Origin: Neolewinella maritima | Lineage (GTDB): Bacteria > Bacteroidota > Bacteroidia > Chitinophagales > Saprospiraceae | Length of the DNA: 64,000 nucleotides | Reading direction: 5' to 3' | Assembly (NCBI RefSeq): GCF_923081025.1 | Contig: NZ_CAKLPZ010000005.1 | Location: forward strand, 186,001 to 250,000 | Shown here: positions 1-9,285 of the stretch, piece by piece | Numbering within the stretch: the first letter of the stretch is position 1 | How the letters are laid out: every line of letters starts with the position of its first letter | Translations under genes and position numbers: made by a program | Notes under the pieces: generated by a model | What the model was told of the DNA's origin: nothing | Seen by the model: only the letters and a program-made list of their open reading frames with translations | Databases searched by the model: none

Positions 1-34
1 GGGGCTTTCTGTATGGGTGCTAAAGCGGGTCAGC

Positions 35-496
35 TTACTTGCCACCCAGCTTCTCGGCACCGGCTTCCAGTGCGCTGGCGAGGGCGCTCAGGCCCTGGTT
101 GCCACCGCTCACGGAGCGGGTTTCGCTGGCGAGGGTCGAGAGCAGCTCGGAGACGCGGCCTCCGTCGATGCTGCCGGAGGTCAGTTCCCCCTTGAGGCTC
201 TGCAGGTTGGAGACGATACCGTCGGTACCGTCCATTCCGTCGAGCTTGTTGATCCAGGTATCGATGTTGGATACGGCGGCGTCGGCGGGCAGGGCGGTGA
301 TGTCACCACCGGTGGACTGTACCGCATCGATGGTAGCCGTCAGGGTAGGATCGGCGGCGGGCATGTCGACCTCGGGGCGGTCCATGTCGGGGGTGGTCAC
401 CACATCGGTGTCCATGTCGGTTTCGGTAGTGTTGGCGGGTTGTTCGGCACAGGCCAGAACGGTTAGTGCAAGCACTAGGAGAAGAAGATGTTTCAT
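35..496 (-). CDS. Small lipoprotein of unknown function
   Basis: The 153-residue product starts with a short signal peptide ending in a lipobox (VLAC, residues 13-16), so it is probably lipidated at Cys16 and held in the cell envelope. An Asp/Thr/Pro-rich linker follows (about 20-50), then a helical, Ala/Ser/Leu/Gly-rich C-terminal half. I chose the ATG at 496 because a longer frame upstream has no signal sequence. It has the same orientation as the mannosidase upstream, with 116 nt between them. I recognise no catalytic motif and assign no function. Confidence 0.75.
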   Translation of the reverse strand: MKHLLLLVLALTVLACAEQPANTTETDMDTDVVTTPDMDRPEVDMPAADPTLTATIDAVQSTGGDITALPADAAVSNIDTWINKLDGMDGTDGIVSNLQSLKGELTSGSIDGGRVSELLSTLASETRSVSGGNQGLSALASALEAGAEKLGGK

Positions 497-612
497 GGTA
501 GTTGGTTTGTTTGAATACAGTGCTAAAACTTTCGCGGCGGCAAAAGGTTCTGAGCGAATTTTCGCCGGTAGTCGGGGCGCGGTCGCAGGTGCAAAGCTAC
601 GTGCAAAACCCC

Positions 613-2913
613 TCACCGCCCCCAGTTCTTATGGGGCACACTATCCGTAGTCAGTTCCAGCACGCCTCCCCCGCTTACCCGGTCGAAGGGCAGGTCTACG
701 CCGGACCACGCCTGCCCGTCGAGTGTTGCGCCACGGATATAGAGCTCTTCCTCCGGCTCGCCGGCTACGCGGATCGTGAAGGTATCGCCGGTATAGTAGT
801 CCGGCGAGAGGTGGACGATGATTTCCTTGAATACCGGCGTAGTGATCTGGTAGCTGGGCTCCGCAGCGGCGCTGCCGTCTACGCTGAACAGTCCGATCGC
901 CATGAGTACGCCCAGGGCGCCCATTTGCCCCTGATCCTCATCGCCGTGGTAGCCGCCGTAGGCCGTGGTGTCGGCGTAGGTATCCTTGATGGCGCGCACC
1001 CACCGCTGACTGAGCCAGGGTGCTCCGGCCACATTGAATAGGTGGGCCATGGCCGTGCCCGGCTGATTGCCGTAGTCGACCCAGTTGGCGGCGTGCACCT
1101 TGCCGGCGGCCTTGAGCCAGTCCTGCTCCGCTTTTTCGAATGATCCGTTGAGGGAATCGAGGTAGGTCTGGCGGCCGCCGAAGAGCTCCATCAGTCCGGG
1201 CAGATCGTGGGGTACGTAGTGGGTATAAATGGCCGAGTTCGCCTCGCAGAAGCCGCGGGCGTTGAAGTCGTCGACGACCGGCTGAAAGTCCTCCATCCAG
1301 CTGCCATCCATCTCGCGGGGGTGCATGTAGCCGGTGGCGGGGTTCCACAGCTTGCGGTAGTTCTGCGACCGTTGCAGAAAGAAGTCGTGGTCCTCCTGCT
1401 TGCCCAGGCGGCGGGCGATCTGGGCCAGGCACCAGTCCTGATAGGCGTACTCCAGGGTCATGCTGGCGCCGTCCTTGTGTCCGCCGGGCCCCTCGATGCC
1501 CTCGGGGACGTAGCCGCGCTCCTCGTAGTACTGCATGCCGCCCCCGAAGGCCAGCGTACGGTGCTCGTAGCCGGCGTGGTCGCGGATACCGCCGACGAAG
1601 GCGTTCTTGCGCAGTCCGGCGTAGGCGGCTTCCACGTCGTAGTCGTCGATGCCCTTGTTGAGGGCCGCGGCGAAAAAGCTGGCTGCCGGATCGCCAATCA
1701 TCACGTAGGTGTAGTTGCCGCCGGAGGGACCGCGGGGGATCAGTCCGCCATTCCGGTACATATCCACCATCGTATTGCAGAAGCCGTCCATGATCTCCGG
1801 GTAGGCCAGGGACCAGAGTTGATTGAGCGACCAGTGGCTGCCCCACCAGGCATCGAAGTTGTAGTGAGGATAGCCGTGGGAACTCTTACGCACCTGCGTT
1901 ACCCCGCCCGTATTATCGGGGTAGCTGCCGTCTGCGTCGCTGATGATGCGCCGGCCCAGCAGGGCGTGCCAGAGATCGGTGTAGAACTTGACGTGGCGGG
2001 CCTCGGTGCCGCCGCTGACCTCGATGCGCCCCAGCATAGCGTTCCACTCCGCGCGGGCGTCCTGGCGGACGCGGTCGAAGTCCCAGTGATCGAGCTCGGC
2101 CGCCAGGTTGGCGCGGGCAGCGGACAGGGAGGTGTAGCTCAGGGCCACCTTGAGCTGGAGGTCGGTGAGGGTATCGGCGAAGGTGAGGTAGGCCCCGATG
2201 TCTTTGCCGGCTAGGCTGTCGGTGGGGCCTTCCGCGAGACCCGGCACCAGCGACCCCGCACGCCAACCGCCGAATGCCGCTGCGGGCGCGTCAGTATGCG
2301 CGATGAAGTACAGCCGGACGGGCTTGGGCCGGCGGTGGGTGGGGCCCAGGATGACGTAGCCCTCCAGCTCGGTCGGCGATACGCGGCGGACCATGGAGTA
2401 GTCGGTCGAATCGTGCGCCAGGAAGGCCCCGGTGTCGAACAGCAGGTGGCGTGGCTGCCCGTCGTCCGCAAAGCGGTAGCGGTGCAGGCCCACGCGGGTG
2501 GTGGAGGTGAGCTCCACGTCGATGCCGTAGCGGTCGAGGTGCAGCCGGTGGTAGCCGGGGCTGACCTGCTCCGTAGCATGGGAAAAGGTGCTCAGGGTGC
2601 TATCCATGCCGAGGTGGCCGCGCATCTCCCCGGTCGTGGGCATGACGGGCACCCCGGCGAGCTGCCAGGCGTGCACGTGGCTGAAGCAGCGCACCACGGT
2701 AGAGTCGTACAGGTAGCCCGACTCCCAGCTCCCCCGCACGTTCGTATCCGGACTCAGGTTCACCATCCCGAACGGCCGGCTCGCCGACGAGAAGTAGAAC
2801 CAGCGCGACTGGTGGGTATCGATCAGGGGGTTGACGTAATCTACGGGCTGGCGGATCTGCGCCAGGACACACGCAGCCAGGAGGAGCAGGCAGAGGGTAA
2901 GCCGGTAGCGCAT
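613..2913 (-). CDS. GH92 family alpha-mannosidase, secreted
   Basis: The 766-residue product resembles glycoside hydrolase family 92, calcium-dependent exo-alpha-mannosidases that many Bacteroidota use to trim mannans and N-glycans. An N-terminal beta domain (Q19 to about 280) leads into the (alpha/alpha)6 catalytic domain with WWGSHWSLNQLW-like and GGNYTYVMIGDP segments; GDEDQGQMGA at 657-666 corresponds to the family motif carrying catalytic acids. Residues 1-18 form a signal peptide; LAAC at 12-15 also makes a lipoprotein possible. The start at 2913 puts the signal peptide first; 48 extra upstream codons look non-coding. No SusCD pair lies next to it in the window. Confidence 0.93.
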   Translation of the reverse strand: MRYRLTLCLLLLAACVLAQIRQPVDYVNPLIDTHQSRWFYFSSASRPFGMVNLSPDTNVRGSWESGYLYDSTVVRCFSHVHAWQLAGVPVMPTTGEMRGHLGMDSTLSTFSHATEQVSPGYHRLHLDRYGIDVELTSTTRVGLHRYRFADDGQPRHLLFDTGAFLAHDSTDYSMVRRVSPTELEGYVILGPTHRRPKPVRLYFIAHTDAPAAAFGGWRAGSLVPGLAEGPTDSLAGKDIGAYLTFADTLTDLQLKVALSYTSLSAARANLAAELDHWDFDRVRQDARAEWNAMLGRIEVSGGTEARHVKFYTDLWHALLGRRIISDADGSYPDNTGGVTQVRKSSHGYPHYNFDAWWGSHWSLNQLWSLAYPEIMDGFCNTMVDMYRNGGLIPRGPSGGNYTYVMIGDPAASFFAAALNKGIDDYDVEAAYAGLRKNAFVGGIRDHAGYEHRTLAFGGGMQYYEERGYVPEGIEGPGGHKDGASMTLEYAYQDWCLAQIARRLGKQEDHDFFLQRSQNYRKLWNPATGYMHPREMDGSWMEDFQPVVDDFNARGFCEANSAIYTHYVPHDLPGLMELFGGRQTYLDSLNGSFEKAEQDWLKAAGKVHAANWVDYGNQPGTAMAHLFNVAGAPWLSQRWVRAIKDTYADTTAYGGYHGDEDQGQMGALGVLMAIGLFSVDGSAAAEPSYQITTPVFKEIIVHLSPDYYTGDTFTIRVAGEPEEELYIRGATLDGQAWSGVDLPFDRVSGGGVLELTTDSVPHKNWGR

Positions 2914-3425
2914 CGGTAGGTCGGGTTGGTGGTGTGGAAGATACGGTGGGCTTGATGCACCCGGAAGCTGTACAATCTCAACGTTAGGGCTGTGTAAAAG
3001 CTGAAGTTGGGGGGTGGGTGTGGTTTGGTACTGCATCCAACTGGTGGTGTAACACATGATTGCGGGCGCGGTCGCCGGTGCGGGGGATAGTCTGGAGGGC
3101 AGCTTCTACCCCTTATTCTAAAAGGTATTAGAATAGCAGTCATATGTGGAGCAGGCTTGCTATGTTTAGGCGGTGCTACGGATTAGACTTCCAGGGGTGC
3201 AGCTAGGGGCAGGCGGGGCGACGCATGGAGGGCGAAGCCGTTTGGGGGTAAGGCAGTTCTATTGCGTATATACAACAGACGGGTGGAGTGTTTACGCAAC
3301 TGGGGGAACAACGACAACCGGGCGCTTCACGTCAAGTGGTGTATTCACGTCAGGTTATTGCCGTAGATTGGGGGGCTTTACGCAATCGTTGATACAGATG
3401 ATGGGCGACAATTAAATAGATATCT
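2914..3425. other. Non-coding junction between backbone and AT-rich island
   Basis: No convincing gene is seen in this 512-bp gap. Composition drops from GC-rich backbone to the AT-rich cargo that starts at 3426. A short inverted repeat, TATTCTAA (3114-3121) and TTAGAATA (3128-3135), lies near the change. An 80-codon open frame (3173-3415) has no start signal or recognisable sequence and was not called. The left end of the island probably lies here, but I see no tRNA or attachment site. Confidence 0.5.
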
Positions 3426-4034
3426 ATGTTCTTAGAAGAAGAAATTGAATTTCCGCGAAAAGATGACAAGTTATTTATAGATGACGGTCCTGTCATTTAC
3501 AAAGCCTGGTTGCATAAATCGTTCCAACAGTTCGGCACCTACGCGACTAGTTATGGATATGCAGCAAAATATTTAATAGATAGTATCGTGCTTAGAGAAG
3601 AGCAGGACGGTAAAGACTTCCTAGTTTATCCGATCGTTTTCTTAATCAGGCATTATGTAGAGTTAAGGCTGAAAGAGTTAATTCAGGGTCTAAACTATTG
3701 CAACAGTCAAAACTATGGATTCCCATCTCACCATAGAATTGATAATATGTGGGGAGAGTTTAAACGGCAATACCGAGAAATAGGTGAAAAGGATGACGAT
3801 GACGAATTTAAAGCTATGGATCAAATTATTAAGGAGTTATCTGGATCAGATCCAATCTCAATGCACTTCAGGTATCCAGTAGACAAAGCGGGAAACCTTA
3901 CGCAAATACATGACTATATTTGTATAAAAAATTTGAGGAGTACATTCAAAAGGCTATCAATGTTGCTTGATGGATTGTCAGATCAAATAGATCACTATAA
4001 AGACATCACTAGGAGCTTAATGGATGATGCGTAA
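3426..4034 (+). CDS. HEPN-like helical protein of unknown function
   Basis: This is a 202-residue, mostly helical soluble protein. FLIRHYVELRLKELI in the first half resembles the core helix of HEPN-superfamily proteins, and a later HFRYPVDKAGN segment recalls hypothetical proteins found in defence regions. I see no clear R-x4-6-H RNase motif beyond the RH in that helix, so nuclease activity is not supported. Its stop lies 59 nt before the start chosen for the DUF4145 gene, and the two probably share a transcript. The AT-rich codon use suggests transfer. The HEPN assignment is from pattern recognition only. Confidence 0.6.
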   Translation: MFLEEEIEFPRKDDKLFIDDGPVIYKAWLHKSFQQFGTYATSYGYAAKYLIDSIVLREEQDGKDFLVYPIVFLIRHYVELRLKELIQGLNYCNSQNYGFPSHHRIDNMWGEFKRQYREIGEKDDDDEFKAMDQIIKELSGSDPISMHFRYPVDKAGNLTQIHDYICIKNLRSTFKRLSMLLDGLSDQIDHYKDITRSLMDDA

Positions 4035-4093
4035 ATCTGATGTATATAGCATTAAAGGTTAATGAATTTTTCTCGTGTAAAGCTCATAGAACA

Positions 4094-4735
4094 ATGAAAA
4101 AAACGATAGTATCGCTGGAGTGTGTAGTATGCCTTCGCGTATCAAAGATGGCAATTCTTGATACTATGAGCTATTATGAAGAAGAAGAATATGATGAAGA
4201 TGCAGAACATACTTTCTCCTGGGGCACCATTTTTAATCTATGTAAATGTAGAGGATGTAATTGTTTGAACGTCTTCTATTACGATTGGGATGATACCATG
4301 ATGCCTGAGATAGATAAACCAAGGTATCAAGCAATTTATCCGGTGAAAAGCAAGGTGCCTATTGGACTTCCAAAGAAAATATCTATAGCCTTTCAGGCGG
4401 CTTACAAAGTTAAGCGTATTGATGTGAACGCGTATGTAGTATTGATTAGAAGGATGCTTGAAATGGTGTGCCTAGATAAGGAAGCCAACGGAAATACGCT
4501 AGCTTCGATGCTTAATGATCTGGCTAGTAGAAGCATATTGCCTGATGAGTTGGCGTCAATCGCAAAGTATTTGAAGAATTTTGGCAATATAGGAGCTCAT
4601 GCTGGAATAGGCGAGTTGAGTAATGATGAAATTCCTATCGTTGAAAATCTATCGCTAGCTATTTTAGAATACATCTATTCTGCACCAAAACTTGTTGAAA
4701 TAGCGGTCAATTCAATGGAAAAAGTAAAAAAATAA
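4094..4735 (+). CDS. Zinc-ribbon and DUF4145 (HEPN-like) protein
   Basis: The 213-residue product has Cys10/Cys13 and Cys50/Cys52/Cys55/Cys57 in an N-terminal zinc-ribbon-like part, then a C-terminal DUF4145 domain (about 100-213) with the typical YVVLIRRMLEMVC helix and the NFGNIGAHA loop. DUF4145 belongs to the HEPN-like helical families and often accompanies restriction or toxin genes. The ATG at 4094 starts just before the first cysteine pair; an in-frame ATG at 4040 would add 18 unremarkable residues. The stop codon directly abuts the left inverted repeat of the IS element at 4736. Confidence 0.75.
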   Translation: MKKTIVSLECVVCLRVSKMAILDTMSYYEEEEYDEDAEHTFSWGTIFNLCKCRGCNCLNVFYYDWDDTMMPEIDKPRYQAIYPVKSKVPIGLPKKISIAFQAAYKVKRIDVNAYVVLIRRMLEMVCLDKEANGNTLASMLNDLASRSILPDELASIAKYLKNFGNIGAHAGIGELSNDEIPIVENLSLAILEYIYSAPKLVEIAVNSMEKVKK

Positions 4736-4745
4736 TGCCGCTAAC
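4736..4745 (+). repeat. Left terminal inverted repeat of IS4 element
   Basis: TGCCGCTAAC matches the reverse complement of 6494-6503 exactly, and the same ten bases begin the partial copy at 8847. It sits at the 3' end of the transposase. Confidence 0.85.
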
Positions 4746-4832
4746 ACCGCCTCAACTCCATTAAGCTAAGCTCTTCCCTACCATAATGTCTTAACCACGG
4801 TTGCTTAGCGGCTACTCTTGCGTCGAGGTAGC

Positions 4833-6257
4833 TTAGAAAGTAACTTTAGGGCATAGTGTCCCCGTCCGGCCGTGAGGCGGATCGTGCCGTGATCTGCTGC
4901 CTTGGTATTCCATTAGTGTGCTGAGCGATAGTTGGGTTCGCCGATAGGTATCGGGTCCTTCGGCGTAGACATGTCGGTCCTGGCTGCGGATGATCTGTCT
5001 TAGACGAACACGGCTCGGGCGGGGCCTATCGGGTTCCAGGTGCTGGACGAGTTCGTCCAGCAGGACCTTGGTGCGGGTGCGCCAGCGCCGCACGCCATCC
5101 AGGAAGAGGGTGGGTAGCCACCGCTTGATCAGACCGGCGGTCACGTTGCGGTTGATCCGATAGCTGTACATACGGTGTTTGGTTCGGGCCTGCTTGGCCA
5201 GCTCCCGGTCTAGCAGGCAGGCACTCTGTACATTGTAAAACCAGCAGGTCGACCAGAGGTCCTGTTCTACGCCAGGTTGGGTGTAAGCGGAAGTAAGCGC
5301 TAGTTGGAGAAAGGACTTCAGGTGAGAGATGCCCGTTTCCACGCCCCACCGTAGCCCGTAGAGTTCTCCGATACGGCGGTGGTGGAAACGGCGGCGGTTC
5401 ATGAGCGTAGTCAGCAATACTTCGACTTCCCCCGTGCTGAGCTCGACGCGCACCAAGCGGAGCTCCAGGGGGTGACGCTCCTCAGGGCGGAGTCCCAACT
5501 GTCGCAGCGTACGCAGGGCCCGCCCCAGGAGCGGGACAGTGATGAGCCGGTCGGGCTGACCACTGCGGACGAAGTCTACGACTTCGGGACTCATACTCAC
5601 GGGTAGGCGGATGATACAGTCGGAACCGTGGCGGCGGTGCAGGAAGGGCAGCCCGTAGCCGGCGTAACCACGGTCGTAAATATATATAGCCCGTTGGGGC
5701 AGGTGCTCGACATTGGGATAAGCATGACGGATCTCACCGCTGTGCTGAGTATGCAGGTCCGCCCGGAGAATGATGCGGTTAAGCAGATCGTAGGTCAGCA
5801 GGATACGGGTGGAGGGCACCTTGTCGTGCTGGTTCTGATGAAAGCCAAAGGCCTGGCCGATCCAGTGCTCGCGGGGTAGGGTCTGCCCGGTACCGTCCAC
5901 GGCGAAAATCAGATGAGATCGCCAGCGGCGTGCGTGGCGGAAGCAAGTCTAAAAGTCTTGGACCGAGCGGTAGAAGAAATCGCGGAAGAAGGCCGGGCGG
6001 ATGGCCCGCCAGCGCTGGGCGAAGGCGGACTTAGTGACCGGGGCCCGGCCGAGGGAGCCGAAGAAGTCGTGTAGTTCCACGGCGGTGGACTTACGGACCA
6101 GCTGCAGGATGAAGGCTACGGTGCGGCGGAAGGTCAGGGGGCTGGAACGGGTGAAGTGCCGGTGGGGCTCGACGATATACTGCGCGCGTTGGGCCTCCGT
6201 GGTGAGATCAGGGAAGCTGCGCAGAAGAGTCAGAAAGCGGGTCAGGGCGCGGGTCAT
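4833..6257 (-). pseudogene. IS4-family transposase interrupted by an in-frame amber stop
   Basis: Read through, the frame gives about 474 residues, normal for IS4 transposases. The N-terminal part (6257 down to 5952) has the HFTRSSPLTFRRTVAF region; TAG occupies 5949-5951; the same frame then continues with FAVDGTG (first catalytic Asp), IYDRGYAGYG (second Asp) and YGLRWGVETGISHLK, which fits the IS4 Y-(2)-R-(3)-E-(6)-K signature with the catalytic Glu. The DDE triad is complete, so only the nonsense codon separates it from an active enzyme. It could be a recent inactivation, suppressed readthrough or a sequencing error. The ATG at 6257 is the likeliest start. Confidence 0.85.
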
Positions 6258-6493
6258 GCTCCTAATTTCGGGAGTAGACAAATGCCAGCAAATGCTTAGC
6301 TTAATGGCCGTGAACACTGCGCCCAGCGTCAACCGGAGCTGGTGATTTTAAAGTTGGTTAAGTGCTATTGCTGGCCGGGTTCGTCGCGTCGTCAATGGCC
6401 CGAAAGCTCCCTACGGTCGGTTTCGGTCTATGCCGCCGCGCCGCCCCCTTGTGGGTGGGTTATGAAGAATGCCCCGGCTGCTTGGGCGCCCCC

Positions 6494-6503
6494 GTTAGCG
6501 GCA
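6494..6503 (+). repeat. Right terminal inverted repeat of IS4 element
   Basis: GTTAGCGGCA is the exact reverse complement of the left repeat. The methylase start codon is only 25 nt further on, so the methylase/nuclease pair may rely on a promoter near or inside the IS end. Confidence 0.85.
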
Positions 6504-6528
6504 ACAAATAAAATAGTATCTTCGATCT

Positions 6529-7674
6529 ATGAAAAATGCTAGTTTAGCTACAGCTAAAAGAGAAAAGAACGATGAATTCTATACAATTTATCATTCTATC
6601 GAAAAAGAGATGAATGCTTATTTGGAATTTAACCCAGATGTGTTCAGAAATAAAGTTGTACTGTTACCGTGTGATGACCCTGAATGGAGTAATTTTACAA
6701 AATATTTCGCACAAAATTTTAGTCGTTTTGGACTCAAAAAATTGATCAGCACAAGCTATTCGATTGATAGCAAAAAGCATACCAGTGATTACCAACCTTC
6801 ATTATTTGAAACGAGTGATCCATCGTATGATGAAGTAAAGGCAATTAAAAATGGTAAAATATTTGAATTAGGATATGATAAAACAGGAGACGGAAAAATT
6901 GATATACAAGACTTAGAGTGGAAATATCTAGAAGGTAATGGCGATTTTAAAAGCAAGGAAATTACAAACCTTCGAGATCAGTCTGATATAATTATTACGA
7001 ATCCTCCTTTTTCATTATTTCGAGAATTCGTAGAATGGGTTTTTGATGCAAATAAACTATTTTCTGTAGTTGGAAGTATGAGTGCGGCTAACTATAAAGA
7101 AATCTTTCCTTTAGTCCAAAATGATAAGTTGTGGTTAGGTGCTACGGCAAATGGTAGTGATATGGTGTTTTCAGTACCAGAAGGTGCAGTTGTAAAAGAA
7201 AAGGATAAGGAGAAGGCTGAAAAGCTAGGCTATATTGGTAATTATACTAGGCTTGGAAATTCCTGCTGGTTTACCAATATTGATCATGGAAGAAGACATC
7301 AACCAATCCCATTAATGACGCAAAAGGATGTCGTCAAATTTGGACTAAAAAAGCCATTCGAAAAATATGTAAACTATGATGCGATTGAAGTTCCTAAAGT
7401 CAAATTTATACCAAGTGATTATGCAGGTGTTATGGGAGTACCTGTTAGTTTCCTTGCTAAGCATAACCCCAATCAATTTGAGATTGTAGGAATGTGTGAG
7501 AATGAAAATTTATACGATCTAAAGTCTAGAGTATTTACAAGAGAAGAATGCAAGCAAGCCTACCTGGCTAAATTTGGTAAAAAAGGTTCATATGACTTAA
7601 ATTCAAACGGTGTTGTAGAAAGAGATGGGTTGCTTGTCAAAGTATTTCAACGGATTTTAATCAACCATAAATAG
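6529..7674 (+). CDS. EcoRI-type adenine-specific DNA methyltransferase
   Basis: The 381-residue protein resembles the EcoRI methylase family, which transfers a methyl group from S-adenosylmethionine to adenine N6 in a specific site. Visible are the family's KNDEFYT near the N-terminus (13-19), LLPCDDPEWSNF (46-57) as the probable SAM-binding region, and the catalytic NPPF at 158-161 within IIITNPPFSLFREF. It is AT-rich. Six bases separate it from the DUF262-HNH gene, so they probably form one operon. Its role would be to protect host DNA from that nuclease, or to be the modification half of a defence system. The target sequence cannot be read from the gene. Confidence 0.9.
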   Translation: MKNASLATAKREKNDEFYTIYHSIEKEMNAYLEFNPDVFRNKVVLLPCDDPEWSNFTKYFAQNFSRFGLKKLISTSYSIDSKKHTSDYQPSLFETSDPSYDEVKAIKNGKIFELGYDKTGDGKIDIQDLEWKYLEGNGDFKSKEITNLRDQSDIIITNPPFSLFREFVEWVFDANKLFSVVGSMSAANYKEIFPLVQNDKLWLGATANGSDMVFSVPEGAVVKEKDKEKAEKLGYIGNYTRLGNSCWFTNIDHGRRHQPIPLMTQKDVVKFGLKKPFEKYVNYDAIEVPKVKFIPSDYAGVMGVPVSFLAKHNPNQFEIVGMCENENLYDLKSRVFTREECKQAYLAKFGKKGSYDLNSNGVVERDGLLVKVFQRILINHK

Positions 7675-7680
7675 ATATGC

Positions 7681-8844
7681 ATGAGAACGGAACTTAAAAT
7701 AGAAATAACAATTGGTGACATTACTAAAGGATTTGTGTACAACGAATTGGAAGGGCGAGGTCTATTTGGCCTGTCAGGCAACTTAACTATTCAGCCCGAA
7801 TACCAAAGGAATTATATATATGCAGATGGGAAAAAGGATGTCGCAGTAATCAATTCAATATTGAAGGGTTATCCATTAGGACTCATATACTTTAACAAAG
7901 TAGCAGGTGAAAAGTATGAAGTTTTAGATGGCCAGCAACGTATTACTAGCTTTGGAAGATTTGTAACTAATAAATTCGCAATAAAAGATTCCAATGGTAT
8001 GGAACAGTACTTTACCGGATTGGCTGCGGATAAAAAATCGAAAATACTGAATACTAAGCTCTTGATTTATGTATGTGAAGGTTCGGAATCGGAGATTAAA
8101 GAATGGTTTAGGACAATCAATATTGCAGGAGTTCCTTTAAACAGTCAAGAATTATTGAATGCTGTGTATTCAGGACCATTCGTTACCAAAGCGAAAGAAG
8201 AATTCAGTAACAGTTCTAATGCAAATATTCAAAAATGGAGTTCTTATATTAGGGGGTCTGCAAATAGACAAGATTTTCTCGCAACAGCATTAGCATGGGT
8301 CAGTAAAGAAGAGGTTGGGAATTATATGAGTAAACACAGATACAATGATAGTATTTCAGAACTGAAAGTATATTTTGATACTGTTATTGATTGGGTTTCA
8401 AACATATTTATCGACGTTGAAAAAGAAATGAGAGGATTAGAATGGGGAATGCTATATGAGTCATATCACAGAATAGCTTATGATCCTGAAGAAATTTCTA
8501 GAAAAGTCCAGGTATTGTATAGTGACCCATTTGTTAAAAATAGAAAGGGAATATTCGAATATATCTTAGGGGGACTTCAAGACACAAAACTTTTAGATAT
8601 TAGAGTATTTGACGAGGATACTAAGAGAAAAGTCTACAAAAAACAAACTGTAGAAGCAAAAAATGTAGGTTTATCTAACTGCCCACTTTGCACACTCGGT
8701 CATCAATCTAATAAAGATAGGGTCTACAAGCTTTCAGAAATGGATGCGGACCATGTAACTGCTTGGAGTAAGAATGGAGCTACAGATATTAAAAACTGTC
8801 AGATGCTTTGTAAAACTCACAATAGGTCAAAAGGGAATAAATAA
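7681..8844 (+). CDS. DUF262 and HNH endonuclease, probable restriction partner
   Basis: The 387-residue protein begins with a DUF262 (ParB/Srx-like) domain: PEYQRNY at 39-45, [12 protein letters not shown] near 60-71 and the DGQQR signature at 83-87. It ends with an HNH nuclease from residue 334, with CPLC, DADHV, a following Asn and CKTHN giving both zinc cysteine pairs and the metal-binding His/Asn. DUF262 proteins with C-terminal nucleases (GmrSD, SspE) restrict modified phage DNA; here the partner is a sequence-specific methylase. The stop is 2 nt from the left inverted repeat of the partial IS copy. Domain calls are firm; its exact role is inferred. Confidence 0.88.
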   Translation: MRTELKIEITIGDITKGFVYNELEGRGLFGLSGNLTIQPEYQRNYIYADGKKDVAVINSILKGYPLGLIYFNKVAGEKYEVLDGQQRITSFGRFVTNKFAIKDSNGMEQYFTGLAADKKSKILNTKLLIYVCEGSESEIKEWFRTINIAGVPLNSQELLNAVYSGPFVTKAKEEFSNSSNANIQKWSSYIRGSANRQDFLATALAWVSKEEVGNYMSKHRYNDSISELKVYFDTVIDWVSNIFIDVEKEMRGLEWGMLYESYHRIAYDPEEISRKVQVLYSDPFVKNRKGIFEYILGGLQDTKLLDIRVFDEDTKRKVYKKQTVEAKNVGLSNCPLCTLGHQSNKDRVYKLSEMDADHVTAWSKNGATDIKNCQMLCKTHNRSKGNK

Positions 8845-8846
8845 AA

Positions 8847-9119
8847 TGCCGCTAACACGGCGCCAACTCCATTAAGCTAAACGCTTCCCTACCATACTGG
8901 AGCCTTGACCACGGGTGTTTAGCGGCTACTCTTGCGTTGCGGTAGCTTAGAAAGTAACTTTATGTCATAGTGCCCCCGCCCGGCCGTGAGGCGGCTCGTG
9001 CCGTGACCTGCTGCCTTGGTAGTCCATTAGCGTGCTGAGCGATAGTTAGGTTCATAAACGTGTCGGTCCTGGCTGCGCATGATCCGTCTTAGTCGAACAC
9101 GGCTCGGGAGGGGCCTATA
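8847..9119 (-). mobile_element. Truncated second copy of the IS4 element
   Basis: From TGCCGCTAAC onward this stretch aligns by eye with 4736-5030 of the complete IS, covering the left inverted repeat and the 3' end of the transposase. It has many substitutions, small indels and a missing block of about 30 bp (around 4940-4970 in the first copy). Similarity stops near 9119 at GGGGCCTAT. It lies in the same orientation as the first copy, so the methylase/nuclease pair is bracketed by directly repeated IS sequence. No functional transposase can be made from it. Confidence 0.85.
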
Positions 9120-9285
9120 TAGCTCTCTGATACACTTTTTGCAAAAGTCTCAGTGGGCAAGATCACCGTGCTTATTTTAGCAATAGGTTAAATTCAGCCA
9201 CTCCCATTTCAGTGTACCCTCCACAGGTCAATTTTGCACTCCGACAATAGTTACTATAACTCAATATAATTTGGACTATCTATAC

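Larger units (their letters stand above)
4736..6503 (-). mobile_element. IS4-family insertion sequence, about 1.77 kb
   Basis: The element is bounded by 10-bp inverted repeats TGCCGCTAAC (4736-4745) and GTTAGCGGCA (6494-6503). It contains one transposase frame on the minus strand, interrupted by an in-frame TAG. The left repeat begins on the base after the upstream TAA. I see no convincing target-site duplication: the flanks read AAATAA on the left and ACAAATAAAA on the right. A truncated second copy at 8847-9119 in the same orientation indicates past activity in this replicon. Confidence 0.85.

Noticed and set aside
3173-3415. 80-codon open frame before the island genes
   Set aside because: Low-complexity Gly/Thr-rich translation, no start context and no recognisable domain; the stretch looks like non-coding junction DNA.
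4721-6515. Target-site duplication around the IS4 element
   Set aside because: The flanks are A-rich on both sides but not identical over 8 or more bases directly at the ends, so no duplication is claimed.
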